Assembly (NCBI GenBank): GCA_965208065.1
Contig: OZ242313.1
Location: forward strand, 2,232,001 to 2,296,000
Source of the DNA: Bin103 sp002238925
GTDB lineage: Bacteria > Spirochaetota > Spirochaetia > SZUA-6 > Bin103
DNA length: 64,000 bases
Reading direction: 5' to 3'
Part shown: positions 59,414 to 64,000 of the stretch, piece by piece
How positions within the stretch are numbered: the first letter of the stretch is position 1
How the letters are laid out: the number at the start of each line of letters is the position of its first letter
Made by a program: the position numbers and the translations under genes
Notes under the pieces: generated by a model
What the model saw: the letters and a program-made list of their open reading frames with translations, nothing else
The model's database searches: none
What the model was told of the DNA's origin: nothing

Positions 59414-60751
59414 ATGGCTGCCATTACCCCTGTCGACCGCCCCGTCCAGCCCGGCGAGCGCTGGGAGCTGCTGACTCGCGGCACCCTGTTCGCGGTGCTG
59501 CCCGAGGAGGAACAGCGCCTGTTGCGCACGCTGCATGAGCGCTATCGGCTCACGGTTCAGGAGATGCGGCAGCTGTGCGAGGCGGCGCGCGACCTGCAGA
59601 TGTGGGGCGAGCCGCGCCTGGGTGAGTGGTGGCGAAATGCCGAACGGCGCACGGCGGCGCCGGCCGGGGCTTCGCCGGTGAACGGGCACCAGGGTACTGT
59701 TCCGGTGCGCGCGCAAAAACAACGGCTCATCAAGAAGTTGCGGGAGCATCTCGGTGGCTTGCGGGGGACCGCTACCCAATACGGCGCAGAACCTTCGCCG
59801 GTGCCCGACCGGCCGGCGCTGCATGTGGTCTCGGAAACCTCGGGCGACGCGGTGTTCGGGGATTGCCCGGTACGTTCGGAGCGCACCCTGTGCTGCAACC
59901 TGAAGACCATCGACGCGGTCAAGAACTGCGCATTCGGGTGCAGCTACTGCACCATCCAGACCTTCTACGGCGACCGCGTGGCGATCGACGCCGACCTGGG
60001 CGCCAAGCTGCGTGCGCTGGACCTTGAGCCGGGCCGCTTCTACCACATCGGCTCGGGACAGTCCTCCGACTCGCTGGTGTGGGGCAACCGCGGCGGCGTT
60101 CTCGACGAGATGTGCAGTTTCGCCCGCGAACACCCGGATGTACTGCTGGAGTTCAAGACCAAGTCGGCCAACGTCACCCATTTCCTAGACCCGGCGGGCG
60201 CCATTCCCGCCAACGTGGTGTGCAGTTGGTCGCTCAATACACCGCCGGTGATCGAGCACGAGGAGCACTTCACGGCGCCGCTGGAACAGCGTCTGCGTGC
60301 GGCGCGGCGGGTCGCCGACCGCGGCATCAAGGTGGCGTTCCACTTCCATCCGATGGTGCACTACGCCGGCTGGGAGCACGACTACCCGGAACTGGCGCAG
60401 CGCATCCTGGCGGAGTTTGCGCCCGACGAGGTGTCGTTCGTGTCGTTCGGGTCGGTCACCTTCATCAAACCGGTGATCAGGGAGATCCGCCGCCGGGGTG
60501 AGCCGACCCGCATCCTGCAAACCGATCTGGTGAAGGATCCGCACGGCAAGCTGACCTATCCGGACGACCTCAAGGTGGCCATGTTCAGCACCATGTACCG
60601 CGTGCTGGCGCCGTGGCGGGAGCGGGTATTCATGTACCTGTGCATGGAGAAGCCGGCGATCTGGGACCGCGCATTCGGCTGGCGGTTCGGCTCCAACGAG
60701 GAATTCGAACAAGCTTTCGCCGCCGGTACGCTGTACCGGAAGTCCGCCTGA
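59414..60751 (+). CDS. Radical SAM protein, spore photoproduct lyase-like
   Basis: 445 residues. The radical SAM cluster motif is Cys172-x3-Cys176-x2-Cys179 (NCAFGCSYCTIQTFYG). VSFVSFGSVTFIKPVI and the late VFMYLCMEKPAIWDRAFGWR resemble SPL-family proteins, including the conserved C-terminal Cys. SPL repairs UV-induced spore thymine dimers; homologues occur in non-spore-formers with unproven roles. An N-terminal ~150-residue helical extension is present. It is divergent from the hydrolase and 19 bp before the YbaK gene. Confidence 0.82.
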   Translation: MAAITPVDRPVQPGERWELLTRGTLFAVLPEEEQRLLRTLHERYRLTVQEMRQLCEAARDLQMWGEPRLGEWWRNAERRTAAPAGASPVNGHQGTVPVRAQKQRLIKKLREHLGGLRGTATQYGAEPSPVPDRPALHVVSETSGDAVFGDCPVRSERTLCCNLKTIDAVKNCAFGCSYCTIQTFYGDRVAIDADLGAKLRALDLEPGRFYHIGSGQSSDSLVWGNRGGVLDEMCSFAREHPDVLLEFKTKSANVTHFLDPAGAIPANVVCSWSLNTPPVIEHEEHFTAPLEQRLRAARRVADRGIKVAFHFHPMVHYAGWEHDYPELAQRILAEFAPDEVSFVSFGSVTFIKPVIREIRRRGEPTRILQTDLVKDPHGKLTYPDDLKVAMFSTMYRVLAPWRERVFMYLCMEKPAIWDRAFGWRFGSNEEFEQAFAAGTLYRKSA

Positions 60752-60770
60752 GCGGCGCGGCGAGGGAACC

Positions 60771-61262
60771 GTGACCGAACCACAGGATACCGCTCACGCC
60801 CGCGTGCTGGCGCTGCTGCGCGAAGCGGGCATGGCGTTCACCGAACGCGAGCACGCCGCCGTACGCACCAGCGAGGAGGCGGCGGCAATTCGCGGCGCCC
60901 CGCTGCGCAGCGGCGCCAAGGCGTTGGTCCTGAAGGCCGCGGAACGGTTTCTGCTGGCGGTGCTGCCGGCGGACTGCTCACTCGACAGCAAGGCGCTGCG
61001 TGGCGTCGCGGGCACGCGCCGCATCCGGTTCGCCAACGGCGAGGAACTGCTGGCTCTGACCGGGCTCACCCCCGGCGCGGTGCCGCCGTTCGGCAGCCTG
61101 TTCGGCCTCGACACGATCTGCGATCCGAAGTTGGCCGAAAATCCGCATATCAACTTCAACGCCGGCAGCCACTGCCACTCGGTGCAGATGGCCTACGCCG
61201 ACTTCGCGGCAATCGAGCACCCGCGGATGGCGGTGATCGCAAGCCGCGCCGACGCGATTTGA
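60771..61262 (+). CDS. YbaK/ProX-type aminoacyl-tRNA deacylase
   Basis: 163 residues. REHAAVRTSEEAAAIRGAPL and GAKALVLKAAERFLLAVLPAD match the YbaK/prolyl-tRNA editing fold with its conserved Lys. GAVPPFGSLFGLDTICDPKL and NAGSHCHSVQM complete the domain. Such free-standing enzymes hydrolyse misacylated tRNA such as Ala- or Cys-tRNA(Pro). The GTG start follows the radical SAM gene by 19 bp, so they probably share a transcript. Confidence 0.85.
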   Translation: MTEPQDTAHARVLALLREAGMAFTEREHAAVRTSEEAAAIRGAPLRSGAKALVLKAAERFLLAVLPADCSLDSKALRGVAGTRRIRFANGEELLALTGLTPGAVPPFGSLFGLDTICDPKLAENPHINFNAGSHCHSVQMAYADFAAIEHPRMAVIASRADAI

Positions 61263-61339
61263 ACGGGGTTCGCGGTCGAGCGTCACGCCGACGGACTGAA
61301 GCGCGCCTGCCGCGCGACGTGGTATAACGGGAGCGACAC

Positions 61340-62146
61340 ATGCAGCAGAACGTGCAGCAGAAGAAACACCGGCTGGAGGAGATCCTTGCCGACATGGGCA
61401 GCGTCGCCGTGGCACTGTCGGGCGGGGTGGACAGCGGTCTGGTGGCCAAGGTGGCCCACGGTTGCCTGGGCGACGCGGCGATCGCGGTGACCGCGGTTTC
61501 GCCGAGCCTTGCGTCGGACGAGCGCGACGCGGTGGCGTCGCTGGTGCAGCGCATCGGCATCCGGCATGTGTTCCTGGACAGCCGCGAGACCGAGGATCCG
61601 CGCTACCAAGCGAACGCCCCGGATCGCTGTTACTTCTGCAAGACTAACGTGTACGACGTGCTCACCGGGTACGCCGAGGGCGAGGGCTTCCGCTTCCTGG
61701 TCGACGGCACCAACGCCGACGATGTTGGCGATCACCGTCCGGGACGGCGCGCCGCCCACGAGCAGGGGGTGCGGAGCCCGCTCCAGGAAGCCGCAATGAG
61801 CAAGGCGGAGGTGCGCGCCATGGCGCGGGAGTTGGACCTGCCGATCTGGGACAAGCCGGCGGCGGCGTGCTTGGCCTCGCGCATCCCGTACGGCTCACGA
61901 GTGACCGACGAAAAACTCGGTCAGGTCGAGCGCGCCGAGGCGGTGCTGCGCGAACTTGGCATCCGGCAGTTGCGCGTGCGCCACCATGACCAAGTCGCCC
62001 GCCTGGAGGTGGAGCCGGATGCCGTCGCAACCGTCATGCAGCGCAGCGGCGAGATTGCCGAGCGCCTGAAGCGGCTCGGTTTCACCTACGTGACCCTGGA
62101 CCTGGAAGGGTTCCGTTCCGGCAGCATGAATGAAGTTCTGTCGTGA
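61340..62146 (+). CDS. larE: LarE, ATP-dependent sacrificial sulfur transferase for the nickel-pincer cofactor
   Basis: 268 residues. The PP-loop SGGVDSG (residues 27-33) activates the substrate with ATP. DRCYFCKTNVY holds Cys97 and Cys100. AACLASRIPYGSRVT holds Cys177, which aligns with the sulfur-donating Cys176 of L. plantarum LarE. LarE converts the two carboxylates of the LarB product to thiocarboxylates. With three cysteines, either sacrificial-Cys or iron-sulfur-cluster chemistry is possible; I cannot decide by eye. GGGAG precedes the ATG; an extended -10-like TGGTATAAC (61320-61328) lies close by. Confidence 0.9.
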   Translation: MQQNVQQKKHRLEEILADMGSVAVALSGGVDSGLVAKVAHGCLGDAAIAVTAVSPSLASDERDAVASLVQRIGIRHVFLDSRETEDPRYQANAPDRCYFCKTNVYDVLTGYAEGEGFRFLVDGTNADDVGDHRPGRRAAHEQGVRSPLQEAAMSKAEVRAMARELDLPIWDKPAAACLASRIPYGSRVTDEKLGQVERAEAVLRELGIRQLRVRHHDQVARLEVEPDAVATVMQRSGEIAERLKRLGFTYVTLDLEGFRSGSMNEVLS

Positions 62147-62176
62147 TCGAAGTTCTGGCATGAGCAAGGGGTTGTG

Positions 62177-63010
62177 GTGACCGAGGAGCCGCTGTCCGAG
62201 CTGCTCGCCGCAGTGCGCGATGGAGGTATCGAGGTCGAAGACGCGCTCGAGCGCCTGCGCGGCTTTCCGGTGGACGCCTCGGTGGCGGGGGCGCGCATCG
62301 ACACTCACCGCAAGCTGCGCACCGGCGCCGCGGAGGTGGTGTTCTGCCCCGGCAAGACGCCCGAGCAGGTGGCCGCGATCCTCCGGCGCTTGCTCGACCA
62401 TCATGGCCGCGCGCTCGGTACCCGCGCTACTCCCGAGTTGGCCCGGCAGGTGCGCGAGCGCCTTCCCGCCGCGGCATACGATCCCGTATCGCGTCTCATC
62501 GCACTGGGCTGGCGGCAGGACCGCGATGGGCACGGTGAGCCCCAGACCGGCGCCGGCGTGATGGTGGTGACCGCGGGCACGTCCGACCTGCCGGTGGCCG
62601 AGGAGGCGGCGCAGACGCTGGAGTTCCTGGGCGGTCGCGTGGATCGCTGCTACGACGTCGGGGTGGCCGGATTGCATCGGCTGCTGGCGGTCCGTCCGCG
62701 GCTGGAGCGCGCGGCCGTGGTGATCTGCGTGGCCGGCATGGAGGGCGCGTTGACCAGCGTGGTAGGCGGCCTGCTGGCCGCGCCGGTGATTGGCGTGCCG
62801 ACCAGCGTCGGCTACGGCGCCCACCTCGGCGGGGCGGCGCCGCTGCTGGCAATGCTGAACTCGTGCGCCGCCGGCGTGGCCGTGGTCAACATTGACAATG
62901 GCTTCGGGGCGGCGCTGATGGCGCACGCCATCATCCGCCAGGTCGACGCCGCCGGCGCCGGTTCGGTGCGGCCGCCGGATTCGGCAGAGGCGGCGCCGGA
63001 ATCGTCATGA
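62177..63010 (+). CDS. larB: LarB, nicotinate adenine dinucleotide carboxylase for nickel-pincer synthesis
   Basis: 277 residues. The C-terminal half is a PurE/AIR-carboxylase-like domain: VVTAGTSDLPVAEEAAQTLE, VAGMEGALTSVVGGLLAAPV and the substrate loop VPTSVGYGAHLGG. LarB carboxylates the pyridinium ring of NaAD and hydrolyses the phosphoanhydride, the first step to the LarA cofactor. GTG 62177 is preferred to GTG 62174 because AAGGGG (62166-62171) is better spaced. It overlaps larC by 4 bp (ATGA). Confidence 0.92.
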   Translation: MTEEPLSELLAAVRDGGIEVEDALERLRGFPVDASVAGARIDTHRKLRTGAAEVVFCPGKTPEQVAAILRRLLDHHGRALGTRATPELARQVRERLPAAAYDPVSRLIALGWRQDRDGHGEPQTGAGVMVVTAGTSDLPVAEEAAQTLEFLGGRVDRCYDVGVAGLHRLLAVRPRLERAAVVICVAGMEGALTSVVGGLLAAPVIGVPTSVGYGAHLGGAAPLLAMLNSCAAGVAVVNIDNGFGAALMAHAIIRQVDAAGAGSVRPPDSAEAAPESS

Positions 63011-64000
63011 CCGTCGCCTATATCGACTGCATCGCGGGGGTGAGCGGAGACATGCTGCTCGGCGCCCTGCTCGACGCCGGGGTAGCGGAATCGGCACTGC
63101 GTGCGCGGTTGCACGACCTTGCCTTGCCGGGGTTTGCGCTGTCGGTGAGCAAGGTGCAGAAGGTCGGCATTGGCGCGGTCAAGGTCGACGTGCAGGTGAC
63201 CGATCACGCCACCGAGCGGCACGTGCCGGCGATTATCGACCTGGTCGAGCGGAGCGCGGTTGCGGACAACGTCAAGCGGCGCGCGGCAGCCATATTCCGG
63301 CGCCTCGGCGAGGTGGAGGCGGCGATTCACGGCACCACCCCGGAGCGCGTGCACCTGCATGAGCTGGGCGGTATCGACACCATCGTCGACGTGGTGGGCG
63401 TGCTGATCGGGTTCGACTTGCTGGGGGTGGACAAGGTGGTGTGCTCGCCGCTGCCGCTGGCGCGCGGGTTCGTGGACGCCGCGCACGGGCGGATGCCGCT
63501 GCCGGCGCCGGCCACGGCGGCGCTGCTGGAAGGGGTACCGGTAACCGGCGCCGAGGTGACCGGCGAGCTGGTCACGCCCACCGGCGCGGCCCTGGTCACC
63601 GCGCTGGCCGCCGAGTTCGGCCCGCTGCCCACCATGGAGCTGGCCGCCACCGGCTACGGCGCCGGCAACGCGGACCGCGCTATCCCGAACGTGGTACGGC
63701 TGCTGGTAGGCCGCGCACCGGCGAGCGGCGCGGCAGTTGACGACGACGTGCCCGCCGAACCGCTGTACGTGGTCGAGACCAACATCGACGACATGAACCC
63801 GGAGTGGTACGACTACGTGAGCGCCGCGCTGTTCGCTGCCGGCGCCCGGGAGGTGTTCACGCAGCCGGCGGCGATGAAGAAAAACCGGCCCGCCACGTTG
63901 CTCAGTGTATTGTGCCGTCCGGACGACCGTGCCGCGCTGCGCCGCATCCTGTTCCGCGAGACCACCACCATCGGCGTGCGCGAGTATCCGGTGCAGCGCT
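63007..64000 (+). CDS. larC: LarC, nickel insertase, N-terminal 331 residues (runs off window)
   Basis: The frame is open from ATG 63007 to the window end. It begins VAYIDCIAGVSGDMLLGALL and includes VHLHELGGIDTIVDVVG, SPLPLARGFVDAAHGRMPLP, and the second-half signature VVETNIDDMNPEWYDYV and AAMKKNRP. LarC inserts Ni(II) into the dithiolated cofactor using CTP. In L. plantarum larC is split and joined by programmed frameshifting; here both halves are in one uninterrupted frame. The C-terminus is outside. Confidence 0.93.
   Translation, partial: MTVAYIDCIAGVSGDMLLGALLDAGVAESALRARLHDLALPGFALSVSKVQKVGIGAVKVDVQVTDHATERHVPAIIDLVERSAVADNVKRRAAAIFRRLGEVEAAIHGTTPERVHLHELGGIDTIVDVVGVLIGFDLLGVDKVVCSPLPLARGFVDAAHGRMPLPAPATAALLEGVPVTGAEVTGELVTPTGAALVTALAAEFGPLPTMELAATGYGAGNADRAIPNVVRLLVGRAPASGAAVDDDVPAEPLYVVETNIDDMNPEWYDYVSAALFAAGAREVFTQPAAMKKNRPATLLSVLCRPDDRAALRRILFRETTTIGVREYPVQR

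Noticed and set aside
1..64000. tRNA, rRNA or CRISPR arrays
   Set aside because: Intergenic gaps were read for cloverleaf-like blocks and regular repeats; none was convincing.

Overview
The window is GC-rich, gene-dense bacterial DNA, most likely from an uncultured member of the Spirochaetota. The best lineage clue is the gene at 13448-14572. It encodes an N-terminal membrane anchor, a long coiled coil and a C-terminal helix-turn-helix-like tail, as in spirochaetal SpiroCoCo-type proteins. Several solute-binding proteins and the TPR/TonB block fit a diderm spirochaete. This assignment is by recognition only. No tRNA, rRNA or CRISPR array was seen.

The left third (1-24.3 kb) is mostly core genome. 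It holds the end of rny, then ymdB and tlyA; a GerMN-domain membrane protein; the GTPase der; and a Ton-type envelope operon (TPR protein, predicted outer-membrane barrel, ExbB, ExbD, TonB). A HAD phosphatase and the coiled-coil protein follow. Next comes a heat-shock cluster, grpE-dnaK-dnaJ, that continues into a histidine kinase, an orphan DNA methyltransferase and rlmB. purD and an M23 endopeptidase complete this part.

From 30.4 to 24.3 kb a tightly packed minus-strand operon runs gnd, a mannonate-type SDR, a HAD, a LarA-family nickel-pincer racemase/epimerase, a second HAD and plsC. The genes that make the nickel-pincer cofactor (larE, larB, larC) sit at the right edge (61.3-64 kb). Together they suggest sugar-acid metabolism through a nickel-dependent hydroxyacid epimerase.

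The middle (30.8-46.1 kb) carries an aminotransferase, a homocysteine methyltransferase, an amidase and two LplB/YtcP-type permeases. The matching LipO-type binding protein lies 7 kb downstream. The intervening segment holds a fatty-acid desaturase, a peptide-type ABC importer lacking ATPases and a PhyH dioxygenase. It is bracketed by a 28-bp direct repeat that copies the 3' end of the ytcP-like gene, so it looks like an insertion into a once contiguous transporter operon.

The right part (46.1-61.3 kb) is accessory DNA. It has a decayed two-gene module with a HEPN-like RNDIAH motif, a heterodimeric ABC exporter, a GNAT, a degenerate retropepsin-like protein and an SDR pseudogene. A DUF222-HNH gene is split by an IS3-family element whose ends, 3-bp target duplication and frameshift site are all readable. 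Beyond it lie an M81 peptidase coupled to a 34-residue small ORF, an alpha/beta hydrolase, a spore-photoproduct-lyase-like radical SAM protein and a YbaK-type deacylase.
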